A stretch of 62,000 nt of DNA from Branchiostoma floridae (lineage: Eukaryota > Chordata > Leptocardii > Amphioxiformes > Branchiostomatidae), in the NCBI RefSeq assembly GCF_000003815.2, contig NC_049987.1, positions 9,659,503 through 9,721,502 on the forward strand. Reading direction: 5' to 3'. The position numbers and the translations under genes are program-made. Positions 49,301 through 59,700 of the stretch are shown here, one piece after another (the stretch's first letter is position 1; every line of letters starts with the position of its first letter). The notes beneath the pieces are model-generated. The model saw nothing but the letters and a program-made list of their open reading frames with translations, was not told where the DNA came from and made no database searches.

Positions 49301-52300
49301 AATGCGGCCCGTTTTCTAACCTCCGTTAATGTTTGGCAAATTAAATATAGGCAGATATATGCATGAAGACTAAGCAGGGCTTGGAGGACCTATGGCGTGT
49401 TGTAGATGTTTTTAAATTTCAGTAAGCAATAGGGGTAATGATGTTTAAAAAAGAGACAACAGAGACAATGCTACGGGTTTTCCTACTGATCAGAATTATA
49501 CTGACATAAGAAGTGCTAGAGACTAGGTTTAACGTCTTATGTACAATAAACTAGTACGTAAAAAGTTCACAGAAATATGCCCTTGTTTCAGGTGTCAATG
49601 ATGACGGATCCGGCATGGCAGCCTTGTTGGAGATCATCAGGGTGATGACGTCATGTAGCCAGCAAAATTACACCACCATATTCGTGGCGTTTGACAAGAG
49701 CGAAGGTTTTTTTTTCATGTACTAGTATTGACTTTGCTCGCTTTCCTTCAACGATCTTGTTGAGTCTAAAGTCTAAAATCAATATGCTGTTGTAGTTATT
49801 ATTTGAGGTCATGACTTGGCGCAATTTAGAACGCTTGATCCTATATGTGAGAGATAAGCTCTTTCGCAGAATTTGCTACGCAGCTGCGGGAGATAGGAAT
49901 TCTGGGTAATATGTCAAATGTGAAGGCCCCTCACTAAACATTCCGACATTTTGTAGCCTTCACCTTTGACATATTACCAACAATTCTACGAAAGAGCTTA
50001 TTCCTAAAACACGTATTACTCACGAATGAAAGTTTTCTGTTCTTTTTCTGACTCCACCATTGCTACTTGCTCCCAGGCATAATGGTTTGTTATCTTGAGA
50101 ATGACTTTTGAAATGATACAACTACACTCTTTTTGGTCTGTAGCTCCCGGCGTCTCCCCCGTGGACGTTTCTGTCAGTCCCTGCCAGACGAAACTCGGGT
50201 CCGACGACTTCGTCTGCTCCTGGCTTCTCCCCTTCATCCAGTCTTCAGGAGGTCCAGAGTTCCAAGGGATCTTCATGTTGGAAACCATCATGAACTATGA
50301 CCCACGGTCCTACGTTCAGTACTTCCCTGAAAGATTTCAAGTGGTGCGAAAACATTTTCCTGTTGTATCGTACATGATATATCTACAGTATATGGTAAAA
50401 AACTTCGCTTCATGTTGGAAAAAAGGCAAGTGACGTCTATGCTCTGGACTCGTATAGTCACCATATGTTATAGCCTATACAGTAGATATTGTAGATATTG
50501 TAAAAATAATAAACTTGGACAAATATAGACACATAACATACCAGAGGAGTTAGCTGGCCGAGGAGCGTGGTTTGCGACCCAGCTAACTCCTCAGGCACGT
50601 TATATGTCTATATTTGTCCAATTTCTACTATTTTTCCAGTGACCTGTGGAGCCTGGTACTGGTAGAGACTAAAACTTCTATACGGACCTCATTCGGACTT
50701 GAATATATACGCACGTGTGAACCCACCTTTATTGACTACTTTTTGATCCTTTCCAGATGTACCCGAATGCGTACCTTGACTCCACCGCCTCCAACATGAC
50801 GGGAGATTTCCTCATGTTGATCCACAAGCCGGACGAGGCACCACTGGTGACGGCGTTACAGCAGACATGGGACGGGACGTCCAAAGAACCCGCTGGTGCC
50901 AGGTTACTGGACGTGACTGTACAGGCAGAAGGTACGGCAGACAGAGTCGGTCTGTAACGCAGATTTTACTATATATATAGTGGTAAGGTTATAAACGATT
51001 ATCAGGTTCTACTGTAATGTCAAGGAGTAGTTGTCTCCGTCTACGTTGGCAAACATCACGGCTGAATTGACTTAGTTTGATTGAAGAGTACCTTATAGGA
51101 AGTGTTTATAAATCATTTGCTGGTGTTTCGTGTGGATTCTGATACTAGTAACCAACTGATGTGAAGTCATTAATATGTTGCTTACAAATAATATCATGTA
51201 CGAGTCAACAACATAAAAACTTACTTACAGCAAATGTACTTATGAAAGCAATAAAGGGTGTGTGAAAAGTGACTATTAGTACGTGGCCTTTTCCAATTTT
51301 TTGATCGTTTTGTTTTTTAATTGATTTCTTAGGAAGAGCAGTATCTGGCTCTTACATCTTCGGGCCGACTGACTGTCTGCCATTTTGGGCTAAAGCTCCG
51401 TATTTTCGATGTGTGTCTTTGACGGATACAGGTGAGTGACTTCTACAGTTGTTTTTTTCTATAAATACCGCTTGTATTCTACGTTGCAGTTGTTTTGTAC
51501 GACCGCTAGAATATCCTATCTCCGTTGATGAAATTACTTGTTGACATTCTGTGTCTTGTTATGACTTCCTTTTGCTTTTGGCTTCCCGTTATAAGTCTGC
51601 GTGTGTTCGGGTGCAGTCAAACAAGCGTGTATATGAAGTCCGAAGCGGGTTCGTACTGGCATTTTTTTTCTACGCAGTTGTTTGCACAGTACGCACGTCA
51701 TACGCATATCAATCGTTTTGTGCCAGTTTTAGGTAGGCGTACTTGGCAGTACTGTACGTGTGCCTGCGTACCTAATACTGACACAGAACGATTCAGATGC
51801 GTAAAAGGTGCGTATATATTGAGCGTTCAAATGCGTATGAGAAGAATGTCAACACGGATCCCATGCGAACTTGAAATATACGCATGTGTGACTACACCAT
51901 TAGAGCTGTTTTCAGATAATAGTTACCTCAAAACGGAGATTTGTCCGGATGAATTCTCACAACCTCTCAACCAAACCGGCGAATTTCAGCTAATTACCGA
52001 GGAACTATGCGGCAGTGCTACCACAATCCGTGTGATAACGTCACCAGCATCACTGACGAGAAGTTGACCTTCTTGGCCAAGGTCACAGACTCCGTTCTGC
52101 AGACGACTTTAAGACTCGCCCAGGTCAACATGGACTCCTGTACAGCAGGTAACTAGAGGTCATTTCACCTCACAAGTTTCATACACAATTTGTGCGTTCT
52201 AGTTCAGTAGCTTATTTTCAGAGACGCATTTACACACAGGACGATGATCAATCCTCTGGCGAGTTTCCGAGCTAGCCTGGTATCCAGCCGTATTATAGCT

Positions 52301-55300
52301 CCCGAGTCTCTTCTGTCATGTCTGCAAATACTTTCTGCATGCAAAAGAGAGGACGGAAGAGAGACTCGGGAGCTATAATACGGCTGGATACCAGGGTTCG
52401 AGCTCTAGTTTCTCTGAGCTCCACATAACATTTACGACAGTAACACGTCCGGACTTTTCACGATCATCGCGCGGTTTTTAGGGATCAGTCGATATGCGCA
52501 GCTCACCAATCTCTGTCATATATGAAAGATAGGATCTATTTCAGGCAAAAAATATGAGCGGCTGTCTGTCGATTTTAAGATCTGATTTTGGGGATCAACA
52601 AATTTGGCCGAAGCTCGTCGACTGCGTGACAGCGACTTGACGGCAGGTACAGGGAAGTGGTGTGCTCCTGTTTATTGATATGTATGGTTGGAAATTCGGT
52701 GAATGTACATGGCTTCTTTCAGAAAGCTTAAAGAGAGGTCAATATTTGATTATGAACCCTACCTCCCCCAGACCGGTGCGAAGACCACCACGACCAGTGT
52801 TCGGAGTGGGCTGCCCAGGGGGAGTGTGGGCGGAACCAGGGCTACATGCTGGCGGCCTGCAGGAAGAGCTGCGATACGTGCGCACAAGGTACATTGCTGT
52901 ATCACCATTCTCGACCATTAGACAGGGGTTTGAAATCTCAGCACAGTATCTGATATAAAGTTTTATCTGATGTTTTACTCAGAGTTCTGTGCGGACTACT
53001 ACCACCGGTGTGAGGACTGGGCGGCTGACGGGGAGTGTGATTCCAACCCCAGGTACATGATGGTGTCCTGCAGACTCAGCTGTAACGCCTGCGAAGCACC
53101 AACGTCACCAACGGGTAAATAACGTTACTTTTCACATCTGCATACGGTTGGGCTTAACGGCTCGCCCTGGCGACTATAACTGTTTGATGAGAAATCCAGT
53201 TTTGTCCAAACGCATGAAGGAACTAATCCGATGTGACAAATTATTGACGAATGCTTTCAACGTTCTTCAAGAAAAGTGATAACCATGTGATCTTATGGAC
53301 ACGTGACTCCAATTGCAGTGCTAATCTTGAAGCAAACGTGAATGCCTCAGTATTGCTTTTCATGTCATTTTTTTATTTTCATATCTTTCTAGTCTCTTTG
53401 TAATACGAGAAACCGCATATATCTAGAAACGCATACAAAACTTTGCAAGAAGCAAAATATCCGTACACGTTTTTGTGAGACCTTCGACAGAAGACGAAAC
53501 ATTGGAAGGCGTTTCTATTATTCAAACCATGCTTGTGTCTATCCGAATATATTAACCTCCTTGGTGTATCGAAGGTTGTAAGGACGACAACGCCCTGTGC
53601 CCGGCTTGGGCGGCAGACGGAGAGTGTGAAACGAACCCCACCTGGATGCTGGATTCCTGTCAGCTCAGCTGTGGCTCCTGTGCAGTAGGTAAAGTACTCC
53701 TTTCAAGTACTATTTCTGTACTCTCCAAGCAGAGGTTAGGCTCAGGCTTTTTATTACGTTTTTTTATCGTTTTTATCGGGCTTCCTATTTCATATTGTAT
53801 CGTGTATTGTCAAAGCTCATTAGATACGACTAAAAAAACGTATAAAAGCAGCCGGAGCCTAACCTCTGCTTCGAGAGTACTATTTCTGGTGTATATCGAA
53901 AAAAAGGCGGTTAAAATAAGACCTTCTTGATCGATATTAACTGGTGTCTCTATCCCGAAGTCACGTGATAAACAGCATGGCTATCGCTGTTAGTCAATTT
54001 CAGCTGGGATTATTCGAAAGTGACTTTTAGTTATTGTAATTTTAATGCCAATTCGATCCTGAATCTAAAAAAACAGCTTCGTGCATGTAGAATTTGACAG
54101 GGCATTACTTTCAAACAAATGTTTTGCCATCTTTGTAATATAGTCCCCGATTAGGCTCGCTAGAACTACACAACAAACAAACAAATACAACAATTTCTTT
54201 GTGCCCAATTTAATGTTTAACGAAGTGAATCACTTTTGCCTTGTACAGAGTGCAAGCCTGGGTTCAAGGGATTCCGTGGGAAGTGCGAAGCCAGTCGTGT
54301 GTACAAGTTATCGATACGACTGAAGTCTCGACCATTTTCGGACGATCTGAAAAAGAACCAGAGCACGGAATACGTGGCCTTGGCCGCCGAGGTCACAGAC
54401 ACTGTCCAGGATCTCTTCCGGATTTCCAACATCTCGGAGGTCTTCCAGGGCGCTACCATTCTCGGTTTCCGGGCGGGGAGTGTGATAGCTGACCTAAAGG
54501 TTTGTTATGTAGTTAGGCTTAGGTCGCAATTGCACCGGTGCCCGTCAGGGACGTAGCCCCGGCCGGGCTCCGAAACCACAATTTTGTCCCGGTGAAATGC
54601 CGGATACTCCTCGGGTACGTCCCGGGTCCCGGGTTGATTTTAAGTTCAATCCGTTGCCTGGCCGGGCTCAAAGATACCCCCGGAGCCGCAAGGTGTCCCA
54701 GGGGGCAACGTAGGGGTCACGCCCAAAAGTGCCCCTAAACAGCCCGTGAAGTATTTCCCGACTTCTATTAATGTTCTAGTTCTGTTCTGCTTTTCAATCT
54801 CTCTCTCCCTCGCTGTATCTCTCTCTGTATGTACATGTATGTGTGTGTGTGTGTGTGTGTTTGTGCTTATGTGTGTCATGCCATGATAGAAGTAAATCGA
54901 CGAGCCCATGCATATGTGGCTCTTTCAGTTGAGTTCCCAACCACATGCGAGTCCATTCATTCCTTACAGGTCCACATCTTGCAGTCAGCGGAGGAAGGCC
55001 AGGACGAAGTGATCGCGGCTTTCAGTGAGGCCCTGGAGTATAAGAACGGAACAGAGTTGGACATTGATTTGAACCTGTTCGATGTGACAGACCTGGACGA
55101 GTGCTCGGCCCCGGAGCTTAACGATTGCTCGGAGAAGGCGTCGTGTACAAACACGGTGGGATCGTTCTCCTGCCAGTGCCGGGGCGGGTACGAGGACCAG
55201 TCGGCCGCAGGTGGGGACAGCCCCGGGCGGGTTTGTGTGGTGCCCACGGGGAAAAGCAAGGCGGTGTGGATCGCCGTTGCTTGCGGAGTTTTACTAGCTT

Positions 55301-55464
55301 GCATCGTAGTTGGCGTAGTGGTCTACAAGCGTAAACAGCAGAAGAGCGCTGAGAGGGAGGCCATCATTCAAGGCGACAAGGAAGCCATCATACAAGAACC
55401 TTTCGACGAGACACACCCATCCCCGGCACGGAGCACACCCATCCAACTTGGCCGGATGTCTTGA
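46326..55464 (+). CDS. Membrane-anchored M28 metallopeptidase-like protein with ShK, SEA and EGF domains (copy 1)
   Basis: Thirteen phase-consistent exons encode 742 residues: 46326-46389, 48492-48694, 49150-49258, 49592-49705, 50144-50340, 50757-50931, 51333-51431, 51990-52148, 52772-52888, 52983-53114, 53575-53688, 54249-54499, 54970-55464. A signal peptide (MGRQFGSLWPFFALSAISIQ, likely cleaved near residue 26) precedes an M28 peptidase domain (about 45-372) with GAHYDT and NDDGSG motifs. Predicted zinc ligands are H117, D129, E163, E210 and H332. The catalytic Glu position is Ser162 (FDKSE), so activity is doubtful. Three six-cysteine ShK domains follow, one per exon (374-412, 413-456, 457-494). 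Then come a SEA domain (about 512-605) with cleavage-like GSVIA at 571-575, a calcium-binding EGF (619-667), a TM helix (676-697) and a 45-residue basic-then-acidic tail. M28 enzymes are exo-aminopeptidases or carboxypeptidases. Substrate unknown. No single known gene with this order is recalled. Confidence 0.88.
47838..48007. mobile_element. Foldback MITE of the CTCC...AGAGGTT family, 9 bp target duplication
   Basis: The ends TTCTCTCC and CGGAGTA, plus inner AGAGGTTGATGGGGAAA and its near-complement, form the hairpin. GTAAACAAC flanks both sides (47829-47837, 48008-48016). It lies in intron 1 of peptidase copy 1. Confidence 0.8.
48144..48293. mobile_element. Foldback MITE of the CTCCAAGCAGAGGTT family
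   Basis: TACTTTCCAAGCAGAGGTTG at the left is matched by CAACCTCTGCTT near the right end (TGAAAAGTA terminus). GGTGGGGAAGAT arms pair with ATCTTCCCCACC. Target duplication not clear. Intron 1 of peptidase copy 1, 136 bases after the previous element. Confidence 0.75.
48886..48962. repeat. (AATG)n-type microsatellite
   Basis: Imperfect run of GAATGAATG and variants in intron 2 of peptidase copy 1. Confidence 0.8.
49854..50001. repeat. Foldback MITE
   Basis: ATAAGCTCTTTCGCAGAATT is complemented by AATTCTACGAAAGAGCTTAT. Inner arms GGTAATATGTCAAATGTGAA pair with TTCACCTTTGACATATTACC. Intron 4 of peptidase copy 1. Confidence 0.8.
50515..50621. repeat. Foldback MITE
   Basis: TTGGACAAATATAGACA and its complement TGTCTATATTTGTCCAA form the outer arms, GAGGAGTTAGCTGG and CCAGCTAACTCCTC the inner arms. 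The right flank (50640-50670) ends GGTAGAGACTA, like the 21821-22016 element, so the full element may be longer. Confidence 0.75.
52276..52395. repeat. Foldback MITE with near-perfect 35 bp arms, TAGCC-end family
   Basis: CCTGGTATCCAGCCGTATTA at the left has an exact complement at the right, and the arms continue through GCTCCCGAGTCTCT. It is the best preserved of three family members in the window. It sits in the intron between the M28 domain and the first ShK exon. Confidence 0.85.
53719..53879. mobile_element. Foldback MITE, TACTCTCCAAGCAGAGGTT family, 9 bp target duplication
   Basis: TACTCTCCAAGCAGAGGTTA at the left, TAACCTCTGCTTCGAGAGTA at the right. CTATTTCTG flanks both sides (53710-53718, 53880-53888). 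It shares TATCGGGC and CAGCCGGAGCC with 45161-45368. It lies in the intron following the third ShK exon. Confidence 0.9.
54516..54745. repeat. GC-rich intronic block, possible element
   Basis: GGCCGGGCTC occurs twice (about 54562 and 54661), and GGTGCCCG, CCCGGGTCCCGGG and related blocks make this stretch far more GC-rich than the rest of the SEA-domain intron. No clean inverted ends were found. Confidence 0.3.
54841..54862. repeat. (TG)n microsatellite
   Basis: Eleven or so TG units in the intron that splits the SEA domain. Confidence 0.85.
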
Positions 55465-55909
55465 ATTCTGATGGCATCCGCGTCTTACAAGAAGAACGTC
55501 TCCTACCGACGCTATGGAAGAAACGCAAATATCCAGCTAGAAAAAAATGATAAACGTAGACCGTTTTCTTATGCGATTTATAATCATAACATGCACATAT
55601 TTCCTCGTTGAGCGATTTCCTTGGTAATAATTCTGAATATTGAAAACGTTACTTATCATTGTCAAATGTGAAAAAATATGCCCATAGTTCAAGTACTCAA
55701 AATTACATTTAAGTGACGATGAGAATGATTGTCTTTGTGTTTGTTATGTTTGACACAGTTTGACATAAAAAGGCAGCATAGTAAGGCAGGGAGGATGGCA
55801 AACAGCGGATATAAAGCTGTATGTAGAATGAAAGTACGATGATACTAATCTCAATGCTTATTCGCCGGTTGGATGAGACAGTATCAAAGATGACCAAGGA
55901 GTATAGCCG

Positions 55910-56007
55910 TCTTCTCCAAGCAGAGGTTGAGTCTCAAAGATATAGTATAGTCGGGATTTTCGTGAGAGGAACGAGTCGGTAAAAATCCAGCCTCTGCTTG
56001 GAGAATA
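55910..56007. mobile_element. Foldback MITE of the CTCCAAGCAGAGGTT family
   Basis: TTCTCCAAGCAGAGGTT at the left is complemented by CCTCTGCTTGGAGAA at the right. The flanks GTATAGCCG and GTACAGCGG agree at seven of nine positions, which may be a decayed 9 bp duplication. Confidence 0.75.
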
Positions 56008-56506
56008 GTACAGCGGCCAAAGGCAGTCACCCGTCCGGGATGATACAAAGCAGTACCAACAACAGATCCTATGATGCCATAGAATAGTATCAAAGCTGGC
56101 CAAGGAGTATAGCCGACCAATCGGAGTCAGACGGGCACCGGAGCATACACACTTCTCTGCCAGCTTTAAATTTAATACTACGTTGTATCTTAATATATGC
56201 TACCGTAGGATCTGCTTGGAGATTACCAACAACAGACAAAAGGGAGTGTACCAACCCTCTCCTGGCCCTGCACCCCATCCCCACCCTTTCCCTGGTTTTC
56301 CCATTCACAGCGTTTAAACGTTCCGTTTTCTATTTTAATTGCATTCATATATGTACAAAGTTCATGTGACAAACATCAGCCATACCATTTTCTATAATAA
56401 GAAAAGGTGCAGTTTACCAATATTGAATACTCAGCAGCGGTTTGTAACTGACAGTACAACGATTTAACCGACATGCAAGTGACCTAAAGAATGATCAAAG
56501 CTAAAT

Positions 56507-56606
56507 NNNNNNNNNNNNNNNNNNNNNNNNNNNNNNNNNNNNNNNNNNNNNNNNNNNNNNNNNNNNNNNNNNNNNNNNNNNNNNNNNNNNNNNNNNNNNN
56601 NNNNNN
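56507..56606. other. Assembly gap (100 N)
   Basis: One hundred N just upstream of the presumed first exon of peptidase copy 2; upstream exons or promoter could be missing here. Confidence 0.99.
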
Positions 56607-56711
56607 CCGTTCCAGCCCCCAGAAAGCCTGCTATGGGGGCTAGCCAATACTGGGTAATTGAACTTTTGCCCCCAATGCCCCGAGCCTGGAAGTTGTTCAT
56701 CGACAGTATTC

Positions 56712-59700
56712 ATGTCAAATCTCCCTCCATGTCGTGACTCCGCGAAGGTTCCCAGTCCACAGATTGAGCACACGATCGACGTGAAAGTCAAGAAGGACGG
56801 GGCGACGAAGGAAGGAGTTTTTATCGTCATGTCTGTGGTCATGACAATGTTTGTCTTACTCATCGCTGTGCTGGTTAGCCAAATATCATCCTCGGCAACA
56901 GGTGAGACGTATGGCAGTACTTTGCACAAGGGGCGTTCTCACATTTGTGACTGTAGGGCTATGTATAACATGCAAAGAAAATACATCCTCCAAGAGTGAC
57001 AACGGCCAGCAGTAAATCTACTGGTAAGTATGTCAGTTGCGCTGTCTATGGATTTCTAGTTAAGTTAGCCCACAAGTGACAATACCATTAATGTACAAAG
57101 TATAAAGGAAAGGATGTGGACTTTGATCTTACCATGCGACTCTGAGACATTGTCGCCAGCGCTCTTTTTGTCACGTAAACAAAGCAGTACCAACAAGAGT
57201 TCAAATAAGCTCTGTCTTAAATCACATCGTGGACAACACAAGGGGCCTACTCAGACCGGGAATTTTGGGCCATGTTTTATCGCCACCTTCGCCAACAAGG
57301 TTATGTTTCGGCTGCGTTTGTGGGCATGTGGGTGTGCATATGTGTGTGTAGAACTCGAAGACCAGCATAGCTCTGGAATGCTTGAATGAATTGTGTTGGT
57401 ATTTAGTACGTTGCTAGGTCGTTATAAGACGTAACATATTGTGCAAATGATGTCTAATTTGCAAAATTAATTAAGGGAAAGTTAACTTATAGAGGACCAC
57501 TTGAACATCACGGTAACACATGTAACTGAGAAATAGAAGAACATTGATAGATAAGATTATGCAAATAAATACCCTTTTTGCATAATTAATGACATAATGA
57601 GTCCCTAGTGATGAATGACGGGAATTTCATTCGTTTGGGAAGTTTGGAAGTTACTTATAGGTGAACATCGTTAAATATGAAAATTATACAAGTGAGGATC
57701 TCATTTGCATGAATAAGCAGGAAATGCTTGTATAGTTTTCTTCTGTATAATAAAATGTATACTTCTTTCATTTGGATGGACGATATGATAATTTAGTGTA
57801 ATTTATGCAAGTTAGGTCCTTGTCTACATACATGTAATCAATGACAAGCACATGCACACATAATATATCAGTCGAAAGGTTTAAAACCATTTGGTGATGG
57901 TATGAGATCATGGAACTCTAGTTATTATTTTTTTATTCCGCCCAGTATCCAGATATGTTATGTTTTGTTTAGCCTGATGTGAGATTCTCAATGTTAATGT
58001 GATAGGTGCTGTGGCCAGTAATGACATTTCCGTGGAAAATCTGAGGCAGTCTCTGGAAGGACCTTTCAGCGTCAACAGGCACCACCTAGCCAACCCCTCA
58101 GGAAAGGCAGCGGCGAGAACACACATCATAGAGACCTTCCAGCAATACGGCCTGGAGGTCACAGTGCAAAATTTCAGCTCGCCCGCCGGAAATCCCAATG
58201 TGAGTGTTTCAACGTTTGTACAATGTTATTCCGTTTAGCTGGAAATACGCCAAAAAGAAGTTACTCAAGCAGCTGGATATGATTTTGGAACCGGGCAGAC
58301 GTTCCAGGTAGCATCCACTGTCTTTCGTCAGTGGCACTGGTGGATGCTGTCTGACACGTCTGACCATTCCAACTTCGAATCATATCCAGTTGCTTGAGTA
58401 ACTGCTTTTTGGTATATCTTATTACCTGGATGTCTAACGTTTATCGACGTAGCCGGAAATAGTTTTTTTTCTGAATGAAACCAAAAGAAATGTCGAACTG
58501 CCTTTGAACAGTTCTTTTTATAAGTCATGTTGGCTTGCTTCTTTATTTCAATTTTACATGTACAAGCGATATATGTGAATATAATGTCTGTTTTCAGAAT
58601 ATTCGTATGAATGATCTGCGCTATATGTAGTGTGCTGTACAATGTATGTCACTGAAAGATTGTCAAGAAAGATTCGGACACCAAATTTAGTGTCACTTGG
58701 CTACGGATACGTGTATCGGAATTCGAACCACATTTTCTTTCCCTGAATATGTAACGTTACAATAGAGTAGTTGTAATACAAAGACACATAGTTTTGACGT
58801 TTCATCGATTTTCTTCTAACACAACCACTAGGGGAACGCTGGTGCTAATATCATCGGCGTGAAGCGCGGGAAACTAAGTGGAACTTCAGACGACAGGATC
58901 GTAGCTGTGGGAGCCCACTATGACACCGTGGATAGCACTCCAGGTAAAGCAAAAAGCAAGTGTCTCAGCGGATTGCGAAAAATCCATTCGCAAAGTGCTA
59001 AAGCCCATGCTAGCTACAGGTGGTATAATTTATCACCTCAAAGTGTGATTTTGTAAAGCTTTAAATGTTAAAAAGATTACTCCCTATCAGAGGCTCGGCT
59101 CCGACTGTTTCTTTACCTGTTTTAGGCGTTTTTATCGGTCTTTCTATTTTTTGCTGTTTTCTTCATGTCTCCTAGCCACAGAACAGCACAAAATAGAAAC
59201 TCAATAAAATAAAAAGGCCTAAAAACGCGTCAAAAACAGCCGGTGCGGAACCTCTACATGGAGAGTAAAAATAATCCCAATTCGTAAAAGGGCGAAGTAC
59301 TAGTCACCGTAAATCTCTCTTTAAAAGATCAGTACACTGATATCTACTTACGGCAAAAGAGTAATTGATACGCTACTGCGACCATTAATTTTTTCAACCT
59401 TGTTATTCAAAATGATGCTTAGATTCAAATCAATAGAAATAAATTTAGACTACTCACGAAATGATTTCTAACTAAAAAGGAATTCGAAAGAGCGAAGTTG
59501 CCATCAAAGTATCTACAAGTTGGCATAAGGCCTACAAAATGAAAATTGAACAGATCGATCACTGCTTTGGGAGGCCAATGGCTACCTATAGAGTAAAAGT
59601 CATCAGAACATTTAACTGTTAGTCAATGAAGAAAGATAAACAACTGCAGTTTGAAAGGAAAATCCAGTAGGAAATTACTGTTTGTGTCATTTCCTTCGCT

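Larger units (their letters stand above)
55465..56711. other. Region between peptidase copies 1 and 2
   Basis: It holds the presumed 3' UTR of copy 1 (no canonical AATAAA seen soon after the stop), a foldback element at 55910-56007, an isolated GATCTGCTTGGAGAT end at 56209-56223, and a 100 N gap. No coding exon recognised. Confidence 0.5.

Noticed and set aside
51525-52067. 180-codon open frame overlapping peptidase exon 8
   Set aside because: It reads exon 8 out of frame. The in-phase frame continues exon 7 and gives the conserved CYHNPCDN block in both copies.
52772-53688. ShK domains as venom-type toxins
   Set aside because: The six-cysteine modules are exons of a large membrane-anchored peptidase-like protein, with no separate secreted short gene; ShK folds are common in non-toxic metalloprotease-type proteins.
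54646-54909. Thr/His-rich antisense frame
   Set aside because: Generated by the (TG)n repeat in the SEA-domain intron.
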